DNA of 64,000 nt from Bacillus changyiensis. Lineage in GTDB: Bacteria; Bacillota; Bacilli; Bacillales; Bacillaceae. A program made the position numbers and the translations under genes. The notes below the pieces were generated by a model, which worked only from the letters and a program-made list of their open reading frames with translations, searched no databases and was not told the origin of the DNA. Shown here piece by piece: positions 20,579 through 28,600 of the stretch (its first letter is position 1; each line of letters begins with the position of its first letter). The DNA is taken from positions 806,001 to 870,000 of the forward strand of contig NZ_JAQFWW010000001.1 of assembly GCF_027706145.1 (NCBI RefSeq), given 5' to 3'.

Positions 20579-21340
20579 CTATATCGCCCTAGCTTTAATT
20601 ATAAAGCGATGTTGCTTTACATCATAAAAGCCCTTAGATTGAATATTTTTGTGTATTTTATATAAGTTTTCTTCATATTTTTCAATACTGAAGTCGGGAA
20701 CTTGCCAAGGGATTGCTTTTAAGTAATATACTAATGCTCCAACATCATAAAATCTTTGAATTGGGAATTCTTCATGACTATATAATATTTCAAACTTATT
20801 CATTTTTAGTTCCTGTAATGCTGTTGTCAGATTCCAGTTTTCAAATTCTTTATTCACTGAGGCATTTAACGCTTTATTGATTTCAATACAATCTAATCCT
20901 CCAACTTGCTGTGTTAAGAACGTGCCATTTTCTTGAATGATTCTTCTTACTTCTTTAGGTGAGTAAGATTCATGTTGATTTAAAATCAAGTTAAACTGTT
21001 TATCATGAAATGGCAGGTCAGAATCCTCTTCAATTGGGACAACCGTTATTTCCAAAGGTTCAAGATTTACTTTTGCTATTTCAACGTTTGGTTTGTAGCC
21101 TTCTGTTGCAAAAACAGAGCATGGAAAAGGTCTGAACATAGATAACAATTCTCCACCACCAGTCCCCATGTCCAACATTGCACTTGCATTTTGAATGAGA
21201 GGTATTGCCAAACTTCCATATGACCATGGAAGTAAACTACTTCTCATCCGTCCCGTCCCTGCAATTAAAGAAAAGTTCCATCCAGAAAACTCCTTAGTTA
21301 CATCTTTTATGAAATTCTTAAACTGATCTTCTTTTATCAT
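20579..21340 (-). CDS. class I SAM-dependent methyltransferase, substrate unknown
   Basis: 253-residue cytosolic enzyme. SAM-binding motif I is MLDMGTGGGELLSMF (about 57-71) with the acidic end of strand 2 at ATEGYKPN. Motif IV is ILNQHESY, and RIIQENGTFLTQQVG is the usual post-I strand/helix. The C-terminal FYDVGALVYYLKAIPWQVPDF is a signature of a subfamily seen in Bacilli and Actinobacteria whose substrate I do not know. The ATG at 21340 follows GGGAGGTAAAAAG; an upstream TTG in the same frame overlaps that ribosome binding site and is rejected. Second gene of the accessory insert, with its own likely promoter. Confidence 0.85.
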   Translation of the reverse strand: MIKEDQFKNFIKDVTKEFSGWNFSLIAGTGRMRSSLLPWSYGSLAIPLIQNASAMLDMGTGGGELLSMFRPFPCSVFATEGYKPNVEIAKVNLEPLEITVVPIEEDSDLPFHDKQFNLILNQHESYSPKEVRRIIQENGTFLTQQVGGLDCIEINKALNASVNKEFENWNLTTALQELKMNKFEILYSHEEFPIQRFYDVGALVYYLKAIPWQVPDFSIEKYEENLYKIHKNIQSKGFYDVKQHRFIIKARAI

Positions 21341-21481
21341 CTTTTTACCTCCCAAAAATTGTTCTATTTGTGCAAATCATTAAAGGGAGGTCCTCTTACA
21401 TAGCATGTGAGTTGTTATCTTTCATGTTCCAATCGATTCATATTTAAAACCTCAAATAAAGGGATTTTTTTAATCATTTTT

Positions 21482-21490
21482 ATTATAACA
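21482..21490 (-). promoter_or_regulatory. predicted extended -10 promoter of the methyltransferase gene
   Basis: TGTTATAAT on the minus strand (TATAAT at 21487-21482) is a perfect -10 box with a TG extension. The -35 region is poor, which is usual for this type. The rest of the 300-base gap 21341-21641 is AT rich, with no convincing gene; it also contains the upstream region of the plus-strand membrane gene. Confidence 0.4.
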
Positions 21491-21641
21491 AAAACTAACA
21501 TTAAGCGATCATGGATTTAACATTATATGTTAATCAAAGACAAGTATGCTGTCAAAATATCCTTTTCAATACTTTATCCTTCTTGACTTTAAAACAAACT
21601 ATTCTTAAAAAAGGTCTTCAGAATCATTCCTAGTTATTAAT

Positions 21642-22058
21642 ATGTTATGTATAATATTCAAAAAAGGAATGATATCTGAACTTATGGTGATCATTAAAAA
21701 GATTATATTTGGCTTCGTGATTTGTCATATTACTTTTTTGATCCTTCTCTATTTAAACCTATATCGTATGGGAGACCTTAAAGACGTAGGTGAATCATTG
21801 AGTTATGCATTCTTTATTCTCTCATACCTTTCAGCACTTGCATTAATTGAATACTTATTTGTTGATTTTATTGTTAAGAAATTTTTTCATTTCCGAGCCT
21901 CTTTTAATATCATCTTAATCTCTCTATTAACCGTATTTGTGCATACTTCCAGTTTGTATTATTTTCAAATTAAAGATTTCTTATTTCTAAGTATGACATC
22001 TTTTAGTGCTTTTATTATGAGCCTCTCTATTCCTTTTATTGAAAAAAAAACGCACTGA
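21642..22058 (+). CDS. small integral membrane protein, unknown function
   Basis: Up to 138 residues with four likely membrane helices (roughly 18-42, 56-76, 88-107 and 113-132) joined by short polar loops and ending in a lysine-rich tail. I recognise no family. The start is uncertain: the ATG at 21642 and in-frame ATGs nine and fourteen codons later all lack a good ribosome binding site, although AAAAAAGGA lies just before the second. Base composition is very AT rich, like the rest of the accessory insert. The stop codon lies inside the hairpin that ends the convergent secreted-protein gene. Confidence 0.55.
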   Translation: MLCIIFKKGMISELMVIIKKIIFGFVICHITFLILLYLNLYRMGDLKDVGESLSYAFFILSYLSALALIEYLFVDFIVKKFFHFRASFNIILISLLTVFVHTSSLYYFQIKDFLFLSMTSFSAFIMSLSIPFIEKKTH

Positions 22059-22083
22059 TTAATTTGAAGTTCAGTGCATTTTA
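22042..22083. terminator. bidirectional terminator between the membrane-protein and secreted-protein genes
   Basis: GCACTGA / TCAGTGC arms with a 12-base loop. On the minus strand the hairpin is followed by nine T residues, on the plus strand by TTTT, so it can serve both convergent genes. Confidence 0.75.
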
Positions 22084-22089
22084 ATATTA

Positions 22090-23415
22090 TTAAAACTTAA
22101 CATTTATGTTTATATACGCATTGGGCATTGGTGGAGCAAGATACTCAAATCCTTTATTTTTTGCTTTAAATAAAGGAATCATTACATCAGAGTATGGAAT
22201 GTATGCATACATTTCATGATTTGGCGCTTGGTCTCTGGTGCCACTTACTGTTACCCGACCATTTTTATGTGCAACAATTCCTGTACCATAGGTTATCCCG
22301 GGAGAAGCCCAACCAAAATCATTAAAAGCCACTTTAGTATTATGATGAATCACAAAGTAATTCATTTTCTTATCACGTGCCCCTTGAGAGAAAGTGATAT
22401 CCTTGGCTGAGGCTCGCTTTTTCTTTATAAATTCCCCTTTTTTTGTGTACAATCTAGTGTATCCAACACTTTTTTTGAAAAATGTTTCGGACCCCGTACT
22501 CCAAAATCTTGCAACCGCTTCAGTTTGAGTACGGTGGGATCCTCTTGAAAAACTAAAAGATCTATTATCTCCACCAAACTTATAACTTTTTGTCCATCCA
22601 CTAACCAATGAACTTGCTCTAACATATTTATTTGGAATAAAGGTTCGATATTTAATGCCAATCTGATTTGGATGAGGTCCAACAGGTGGTTCCCAAGCAG
22701 GGTTATTCACTCTTTCATTTTGCTTTGGCACTCTAATTGCTTTGATATATTCGTATGGTCTGTAATAATAATCTTTTATTTTGTCAAAACTTAAGGCTTG
22801 TCCTGTATTTTTAAACTCTTCATTTACTTTTTTAATTTCTGACTCGCTTAATCTTTTTGTTGCTACAAATTTGTATACATAAGTTTTTCCTGGTTCAATA
22901 TTATCATCTACAAGCTTTGTGCCTGCATTATTGTCTATTAGCTTCTCATCTTTATATATTTCTATTTTCCCATCAAAATCATCCTGGATATTTCCTCTCA
23001 GTTTTAATGATAGTACATGATCATTAATTGTACTGTCTATATACACATCAGACTTTAAAGGATCGGGCATATTTTCATCATAAGCACTGTTCACTTTTGC
23101 TCGATTTTCAGGCAATGTCATTGTGTCAATATTGAGTGAGTCAACCCTTTTTCCGTCTTTGTATGACACAATATTAAAATCTTGTGGGCTAACGGACTTT
23201 AGATTTCTTTGGACATACTTTGACTTTGTCCCCTTCCACACTAGCTTTCCTGCGGAGTAGACTTCATACCGATCACCAGTGTCATTCCAGTCTAATTTAA
23301 CTTCTTTTGAGGTTGGATGAATGATTGTTTTTAGTTCTGCTCCTTTCGCTTGACCGATTTGGGCAATATAAATGAGCACTACAGATGCAAGACCAACTAA
23401 TAACTTTTTACCCAA
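22090..23415 (-). CDS. secreted protein of unknown function, DUF3238-like
   Basis: 441 residues with a Sec signal peptide (Lys-Lys, hydrophobic core LLVGLASVVLIYIAQIG, likely cleavage after QAKGA). Then come a beta-rich region with a fibronectin-like character (to about 200) and a C-terminal domain with YKFGGDNRSFSFSRGSHRTQ and YFVIHHNT that resembles DUF3238 as I remember it. The start is placed at TTG 23415 because a perfect AAAGGAGGAGG lies seven bases upstream; the ATG at 23436 has no site, and that binding site falls inside its reading frame. Followed by a strong terminator. Part of the accessory insert; an exported binding protein or toxin-like factor is possible but unproven. Confidence 0.75.
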   Translation of the reverse strand: MGKKLLVGLASVVLIYIAQIGQAKGAELKTIIHPTSKEVKLDWNDTGDRYEVYSAGKLVWKGTKSKYVQRNLKSVSPQDFNIVSYKDGKRVDSLNIDTMTLPENRAKVNSAYDENMPDPLKSDVYIDSTINDHVLSLKLRGNIQDDFDGKIEIYKDEKLIDNNAGTKLVDDNIEPGKTYVYKFVATKRLSESEIKKVNEEFKNTGQALSFDKIKDYYYRPYEYIKAIRVPKQNERVNNPAWEPPVGPHPNQIGIKYRTFIPNKYVRASSLVSGWTKSYKFGGDNRSFSFSRGSHRTQTEAVARFWSTGSETFFKKSVGYTRLYTKKGEFIKKKRASAKDITFSQGARDKKMNYFVIHHNTKVAFNDFGWASPGITYGTGIVAHKNGRVTVSGTRDQAPNHEMYAYIPYSDVMIPLFKAKNKGFEYLAPPMPNAYININVKF

Positions 23416-23546
23416 AAAACCTCCTCCTTTTTTCATTTATTCTATAAATTAACACAAGAGCATTTTATATACAAATTGTTTTTTGAAATTTTTTCTATTA
23501 AATAACTCTCTACAAAACTCTTTCCTCATTAAATGAAAATCAGAAA

Positions 23547-23584
23547 GTAAAAAAGCAGGACCCTATATAAAAGTCCTACTTTTT
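23547..23584 (-). terminator. intrinsic terminator at the end of the sulfur/siroheme operon
   Basis: AGTAGGAC / GTCCTGCT arms on the minus strand (one G-T pair) with an 11-base loop, followed by TTTTTTA. It lies about 100 bases after the sirC stop codon, downstream of a very short arginine-rich frame. Confidence 0.75.
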
Positions 23585-23599
23585 ACGTTAATACTTTTT

Positions 23600-23635
23600 T
23601 TATTTTAGTGGTCTCCGTCTCCGTCTCACTCTCAT
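23600..23635 (-). CDS. possible 11-residue arginine-rich peptide
   Basis: The frame reads MRVRRRRRPLK and then a stop. AAGGGTGGG lies immediately upstream and could serve as a weak ribosome binding site. It lies between the sirC stop codon and the operon terminator, so it would be the last cistron of the sulfur operon. It arises partly from a short tandem repeat of GTCTCC on the opposite strand. No homologue is known to me; it may be chance or the remnant of a longer basic protein. Confidence 0.2.
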   Translation of the reverse strand: MRVRRRRRPLK

Positions 23636-23687
23636 CCCACCCTTAAAGTGGATGTTGAGAAAATATTTATTATACATTCCGCTACGG

Positions 23688-24176
23688 CTAGCCCCCTCTT
23701 CTTTTCTGGTATAGTCCATCAATTTCTTTAACAAACTGGTCATCAATCATTCCCTCAATCTGATCTGCGAGTTTTACCGTGTGGCTTGGGCTTGCCCCAT
23801 TTGTCGAGACGGAAACTGTGATTTTTCCTTTGTTAATGATTTTAGGGACATAAACATTTCCAAGCTTCGCTTCACTGGCAACATTGACGAGCTGATAAGG
23901 ATTGGCTGATGCGGCAATTCGTTTGTTTGTCTCAGGGTGATCAGTTGCTAAAATAATTAAAAAAGCGCCTTTTACATCTTCTGGGTCAACTTTTTTTCGC
24001 TTCCAGTCAATCGAATGTGATCTGATCAGTTCAAGCATGTCCTCTGATACTTCTGGACTTACGACTGTAATCGTTGCACCTTGACTGAGCACCGTTTTCA
24101 ACCGCCTTGTCGCAATCCGTCCTCCTCCTGCAATGACAATCGCTTTTCCGTTCATGTTGATATGTAGTGGTAACAT
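23688..24176 (-). CDS. sirC: precorrin-2 dehydrogenase
   Basis: 162-residue NAD-dependent enzyme (YlnF) that oxidises precorrin-2 to sirohydrochlorin. N-terminal Rossmann fold with AIVIAGGGRIATRR (about 12-25), then VNVASE and ISVSTNGASPSHTVKLAD, which match the family's substrate region. The ATG overlaps the sirB stop codon by one base (TGATG), with AGGGGGAAAG as the binding site inside sirB. It is shorter than CysG/Met8 because the chelatase is a separate protein (SirB). Confidence 0.95.
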   Translation of the reverse strand: MLPLHINMNGKAIVIAGGGRIATRRLKTVLSQGATITVVSPEVSEDMLELIRSHSIDWKRKKVDPEDVKGAFLIILATDHPETNKRIAASANPYQLVNVASEAKLGNVYVPKIINKGKITVSVSTNGASPSHTVKLADQIEGMIDDQFVKEIDGLYQKRRGG

Positions 24177-24925
24177 CAGTCTTTCCCCCTAAAATCAAAA
24201 ATTGTTTCCTCAACTCGCTGTAAAAATGATTTTTTTACATGGGGGTGAAAACCGAGATATTTTGTCAGTACAATATCAGGATTGGTTTCTTGTAATGTTT
24301 CAGTTTCCCGTTCAATTTGATTCATCAGTATCCCTGTAAACAGCAGATATGGAACGATAAATGTTGTTTTCCCGTCACTTTTTTTATACCGTGATAACAC
24401 TTCTTGATAATGAGGTTCACAAGCAGTCATAAAACAGGAAATCACCTCTTCAACTGGAGCAAGTGTTTGCAGACGGGCGGCGATCTCCTTGACATCTCGT
24501 TTGACATCCGGGTCTGAGCTGCCTCGGGCAACCAATATGATCCGCGCATGTTCAACAGGTCTTCCTGTTTCCTCTATTCGACCTAAAACGGCTTTCATGA
24601 CTTCCCGATCAACTCCAATCGGCCTGCCGTAAGTGACATGGACTGAAGGATATTGTGCAGAAAGATGGGCGATTTCTTCGGGCATATCTTTTTTGGCATG
24701 TGCGGCGGTTAACAACAAAAGTGGTACAGCCGCAATATGTGTCGCACCTTTTTCGACACAAGCTGTAAAGCCAGCTTCAATATTAGGTGCAGCTAACTCC
24801 AAAAAAGCCACTTCCTGAATGGGGGCGGCTAGATCTGCTTTACAACTTTCTAAAAAAGCTGTCGCTTCTTGCTGAGCTTTTTTTAAACGACTGCCATGAC
24901 TAATATATAAAATTGCTTGTTTCAT
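24176..24925 (-). CDS. sirB: sirohydrochlorin ferrochelatase
   Basis: 249-residue CbiX-type chelatase (YlnE) that inserts iron into sirohydrochlorin to give siroheme, the cofactor of sulfite reductase. Two alpha/beta repeats; the first carries the metal-binding histidine in LYISHGSRLKKAQ (H10) and VPLLLLTAAHAKKDMPEE, the second starts at IILVARGSSDPDVK. One-base overlaps with sumT (TAATG) and sirC show tight coupling of the three siroheme genes. Confidence 0.94.
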   Translation of the reverse strand: MKQAILYISHGSRLKKAQQEATAFLESCKADLAAPIQEVAFLELAAPNIEAGFTACVEKGATHIAAVPLLLLTAAHAKKDMPEEIAHLSAQYPSVHVTYGRPIGVDREVMKAVLGRIEETGRPVEHARIILVARGSSDPDVKRDVKEIAARLQTLAPVEEVISCFMTACEPHYQEVLSRYKKSDGKTTFIVPYLLFTGILMNQIERETETLQETNPDIVLTKYLGFHPHVKKSFLQRVEETIFDFRGKD

Positions 24926-25704
24926 TATGATAGCGCCTCACTTAATAGCTTATTTTTGAGTTCTGTTTCGAACCAATTGATGTTTGAATGGAAATGGACG
25001 ACATCTCCAATGACAATTAGGCTTGGATTGGTAATCTTTGCGGTTTTGACTGTTTCAGCAAGTGAATCCACGGTACAAACCACGGTTGTTTGTTGCTCTG
25101 TCGTTCCCCAGTGGATAAAAGCAGCCGGTGTTTGTGGATCTCTGCCATTTTGAATGAGACGTTTTTCAATTTGTTCAATATTTTTAATCCCCATATAAAT
25201 GACGAGTGTATCAATCCCAGTAGCCAACGTTTTCCACTTTTCTTCGAGGTTCTCGTCTTGTTTATAATGGCCTGTTACGAAAGCGACACTTGAACTAACT
25301 TCCCGATGGGTAACAGGAATACCTGCATATGCAGCGGCCGCTATTCCAGATGTAATACCGGGAATCACTTCAAATGAAACCCCATGTTCGGCAAGGTTTT
25401 CCACTTCCTCGGCCCCTCTACCAAATACAAATGGGTCTCCTCCTTTTAGTCTGACTACATTTTTCCCTTTTTTCGCATACTTGACAAGGAAATGATTGAT
25501 TGTTTCTTGCTTCATTGTGTGATAATTGGGGAGCTTTCCGCAATAAATCAGATCTGCTTCTCGTTTTGCATGTTGTAAAATCTGATGATTAATCAGTCGG
25601 TCATATAAAATACAATCCGCTTTTTGGATCGCTTTTAAAGCTTTGATTGTTAATAAGTCAGGGTCTCCAGGACCTGCCCCAACGATATACACTTTTCCCA
25701 TCAT
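24925..25704 (-). CDS. sumT: uroporphyrinogen-III C-methyltransferase
   Basis: Enzyme (YlnD) that methylates uroporphyrinogen III twice, using SAM, to give precorrin-2. Family motifs: VYIVGAGPGDPDLLT at the N terminus, VRLKGGDPFVFGRGAEE (about 83-99) and VIPGITSGIAAAAYAGIPVTHRE (SAM pocket). The start is taken at the first of two tandem ATGs (25704), with GGGGG six bases upstream; the frame extends seven codons further without support. About 259 residues. First of the three siroheme genes after cysC, behind a 10-bp inverted repeat. Confidence 0.94.
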   Translation of the reverse strand: MMGKVYIVGAGPGDPDLLTIKALKAIQKADCILYDRLINHQILQHAKREADLIYCGKLPNYHTMKQETINHFLVKYAKKGKNVVRLKGGDPFVFGRGAEEVENLAEHGVSFEVIPGITSGIAAAAYAGIPVTHREVSSSVAFVTGHYKQDENLEEKWKTLATGIDTLVIYMGIKNIEQIEKRLIQNGRDPQTPAAFIHWGTTEQQTTVVCTVDSLAETVKTAKITNPSLIVIGDVVHFHSNINWFETELKNKLLSEALS

Positions 25705-25736
25705 CGGTTTCCCCCATATCATTATATATGAAATGA

Positions 25737-25761
25737 GGAAAGTACATGAGCTGTACTTTCC
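25737..25761 (-). repeat. perfect inverted repeat between cysC and sumT
   Basis: The arms GGAAAGTACA and TGTACTTTCC are perfect 10-base complements with a 5-base loop, 12 bases after the cysC stop codon. What follows on the minus strand (TCATTTCATATATAATG) is AT rich but has no true T run, so it may be a weak terminator, an RNA processing or stability element, or an operator. Confidence 0.6.
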
Positions 25762-25773
25762 TATTGATCATCT

Positions 25774-26367
25774 TTATCTCGCGTTTGCTATTATATATTT
25801 GATTAGCTGATTTTTGCACTCATTCTTGTTATAACTGCTGGTATCAAGGACAAGTTCTGGTTTTTTTGGTTCTTCATATGGTGAACTGATTCCTGTAAAA
25901 AACGAAATGTCCCCGTTTCTTGCTTTTTTGTACAAACCTTTTGGATCTCTTTTTTCACATGTTTCTAAATCGCATTTGACATAGACTTCGTGGAATTCTC
26001 CTTCTTCCATCAGTTGTCTAACAAGATCCCGATCTTCTTGAAAGGGAGAAATAAATGCGGTTATCACGATTGTCCCTTGTTCGATAAATAACTTGGCAAC
26101 TTCACCAATCCGACGGATATTTTCTGTACGGTCTTCATCAGAAAAATCGAGATCTTTGTTCAAGCCATGTCTTACATTATCACCGTCAAGCACGATAACT
26201 TGATAATCTTTTTCAAACAACTCACGAGCCACAGCGTTGGCAATTGTTGACTTGCCAGAACCGCTTAAACCCGTCAGCCAAATCAGCAAGCTTTTATGGT
26301 TATTTTTTTCGTGGTATTCCTGTTTCGTAATCGATTGCTGATGCCAAACAATATCGTCATTCACCAA
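25774..26367 (-). CDS. cysC: adenylyl-sulfate (APS) kinase
   Basis: 197-residue enzyme (YlnC) that phosphorylates APS to PAPS. P-loop [11 protein letters not shown] (about 32-42), [13 protein letters not shown] substrate loop, [12 protein letters not shown] and the serine region [30 protein letters not shown] is the lid segment. Its start overlaps the end of sat by 11 bases. Product feeds CysH. Confidence 0.96.
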   Translation of the reverse strand: MVNDDIVWHQQSITKQEYHEKNNHKSLLIWLTGLSGSGKSTIANAVARELFEKDYQVIVLDGDNVRHGLNKDLDFSDEDRTENIRRIGEVAKLFIEQGTIVITAFISPFQEDRDLVRQLMEEGEFHEVYVKCDLETCEKRDPKGLYKKARNGDISFFTGISSPYEEPKKPELVLDTSSYNKNECKNQLIKYIIANAR

Positions 26368-27508
26368 CAGATCCCTCCTTAGAAGTGGCTAAACCTTTAA
26401 TTAAAGTTTGGATGACTTCAGGACGGCTAAATGTATGTGGTGGACATTCACCGTTTCTTAACATGCTTCTCACCTTTGTACCTGACAATATGACATGATG
26501 CTCTTGATCATGTGGACACGTTTTTACTGTGGCCATTGAATTGCATACCTGACAGTAAAAGCTATGTTCAAATTTCAGCGGTATAATCCCTATGTCTTTC
26601 GCTGTAAACTGATCAAACAGCTCTTGTGCTTCAAATGTTCCGTAATAATCACCGACTCCAGCATGATCTCTTCCAACAATAAAATGTGTACAGCCATAAT
26701 TTTTTCTGACTAGTGCATGAAACACAGCTTCTTTCGGACCGGCATAGCGCATAGCTGCTGGGAAAACCCCTAAAAAAACGCGGTCTTTTGGATAATACTG
26801 ATCAAGTAGTACACGGTAGCTCTCCATCCGAATATCTGCCGGTATATCATCTGATTTGGTTTCACCAACTAATGGATTCAAAAACAGGCCATCAACGGTT
26901 TCCAAAGCGGTTTTTTGAATGTATTCATGCGCTCTGTGCACAGGGTTTCTCGTTTGAAAACCAACGATCGTTTTCCAGCCGAGAGCAGCAAATTTCTGTC
27001 TTGTCTCCTTCGGTTCAAATGTGTATGCTGGAAATTGTTTTTTACTCCGTTTGATCAATGTAATCAAGCCACCAACATAGATGTTTCCCCGCTCAAATAA
27101 TTTTTTGACGCCCGGGTGGTTCAAGTCACTTGTTTTATATACTTTTTCAGCTTCCATTTTCTTGTCAGGTTGATAAATATCTTCTATGTCGATGATGCCG
27201 TAAGTTTCTCCTTGATACATGAGACGGACCGTTTCGCCTGTTTGTAATTGAATAGCTTTTGCTTCATCAACCGGAAGTGTGATTGGCAGTGTCCACACTT
27301 CACCACTCGTAAGCCTCATATTGTCTAAAACTGACAGATAGTCTTCTTCTGTTAAAAATCCTTGAATAGGACTGTACCCACCAATACCAATCAGTTCCAA
27401 ATCAGAAACAGCAACTGAATCCAGTTCGATTTCTTGTGAAATGTTTTGTATATCGTATTCTTCATTGACACGGTTCACTAACACACCGCCATGTGGCTCT
27501 AAACTCAT
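26357..27508 (-). CDS. sat: sulfate adenylyltransferase (ATP sulfurylase)
   Basis: 383-residue enzyme (YlnB) that activates sulfate with ATP to APS. The nucleotide-binding [13 protein letters not shown] (HxxH type), [13 protein letters not shown] and [11 protein letters not shown] motifs are present. A cluster CQVCN with a further Cys-His pair near residues 330-345 may bind metal, as in other bacterial single-domain Sat proteins. Two tandem ATGs open the frame; the second (27508) is preferred because GGGGG is eight bases upstream and it gives the B. subtilis-like N terminus MSLEPHGG. Confidence 0.95.
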   Translation of the reverse strand: MSLEPHGGVLVNRVNEEYDIQNISQEIELDSVAVSDLELIGIGGYSPIQGFLTEEDYLSVLDNMRLTSGEVWTLPITLPVDEAKAIQLQTGETVRLMYQGETYGIIDIEDIYQPDKKMEAEKVYKTSDLNHPGVKKLFERGNIYVGGLITLIKRSKKQFPAYTFEPKETRQKFAALGWKTIVGFQTRNPVHRAHEYIQKTALETVDGLFLNPLVGETKSDDIPADIRMESYRVLLDQYYPKDRVFLGVFPAAMRYAGPKEAVFHALVRKNYGCTHFIVGRDHAGVGDYYGTFEAQELFDQFTAKDIGIIPLKFEHSFYCQVCNSMATVKTCPHDQEHHVILSGTKVRSMLRNGECPPHTFSRPEVIQTLIKGLATSKEGSVGE

Positions 27509-27532
27509 CATTTGTTCCCCCTACATAACCGT

Positions 27533-28588
27533 TTAAATTCCTCCGCCTTGTTCATGAACGGAGTTTTGCTCACTTCTTACCGCTTTCATCAAGCTAATCG
27601 TTCCGACTGATGATAACAATACACTGGCAATGATAATCAGAGCATAGTAATCCCCTTTTAATAAAAGGCTGACCAACAGATAAGATAAGCTTAAAGAAAA
27701 GAACGGTGAAACAATCCACACTTTCAGCATCGTTTTCACGACCTGTTTATGAAAGACATGACCACCGTTTTTTGCCATTCCCATCCCTATAATAGAAGAT
27801 GATGTGACCTGTGCAAGCGGAACAGGAAGACCTAAAATTGAACTAATTGTCACAAGTCCAGCTCCAGTTCCCGACAGGAGAATCCCCTCACCGATTGAAA
27901 ATTTGGTGATTTTTTTACCATTTGTTTCAAGAACACGCCGCCCCAATAAAAGGGCGCCAAGAGCAACAAATAATCCGCCCAACAGTGTTCCTTCCTTAAT
28001 TGACAATACATGCGCAGCCACCAAAGGACCTACAGCATTTGCCACATTATTCATTCCCGCTGAAAAAGCCTCCAAAAACCCTGTTATTAACAGAAGGATC
28101 GTTAAGATCTTTGTCTTCTTCTTTTTGATTATCCGCTTTTTAAACGCTTTGACGATGAAAAAGGTAAAAGAAAAAGCAACGATCGGAACAACCATCCAAA
28201 ATGAAATAATGACAAATAACGATTTGACAAATAAAACTTGATATGCGACACCGACTCCAATAACAGATCCAACTGTCACTTCACTTGTGGAAAGAGGGAT
28301 TCCGAGAAGATTGGCGATAAATAACGATAATGCAGCGGAACCAATGATAATACAGACAATTTCCAGGGAAATGACTTGTTCGGGAATAATGCCTGAACTA
28401 ATCGTTTTGACGACTTCCCCGCCACCACAAACTGCCCCAAGGAGAACACCTAGCGCACAGATCAGTAAAGCATAACATTTACTTTTCACCGCTCCTGCTC
28501 CATATGCAATCCCTAGAGAAGCCGCTGCACCACTCGCGCCAATATTTATGGCAAAAAAGATACTGAATAAAATGGCGGCAAGTTCCAT
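27533..28588 (-). CDS. cysP: sulfate permease CysP (PiT family)
   Basis: 351-residue inner membrane transporter with about ten to eleven hydrophobic helices and a long basic loop near residue 150 (FKKRIIKKKKTK). The two inverted PiT repeats are visible: GASGAAASLGIAYGAGAVK (near 18-36) and AGMNNVANAVGPLVAAHV (about 177-194). In B. subtilis this PiT member carries sulfate rather than phosphate; the sulfur operon context supports the same here. Confidence 0.94.
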   Translation of the reverse strand: MELAAILFSIFFAINIGASGAAASLGIAYGAGAVKSKCYALLICALGVLLGAVCGGGEVVKTISSGIIPEQVISLEIVCIIIGSAALSLFIANLLGIPLSTSEVTVGSVIGVGVAYQVLFVKSLFVIISFWMVVPIVAFSFTFFIVKAFKKRIIKKKKTKILTILLLITGFLEAFSAGMNNVANAVGPLVAAHVLSIKEGTLLGGLFVALGALLLGRRVLETNGKKITKFSIGEGILLSGTGAGLVTISSILGLPVPLAQVTSSSIIGMGMAKNGGHVFHKQVVKTMLKVWIVSPFFSLSLSYLLVSLLLKGDYYALIIIASVLLSSVGTISLMKAVRSEQNSVHEQGGGI

Positions 28589-28600
28589 GATCAGATCTCC

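Noticed and set aside
22425..22682. 85-residue minus-strand frame inside the secreted-protein gene
   Set aside because: It is a shadow in another frame of a gene with a clear signal peptide and terminator.
23605..23632. Short GTCTCC tandem repeat considered as the start of a repeat array or CRISPR
   Set aside because: Only two and a half imperfect units of six bases; no spacers and no cas genes in the window.
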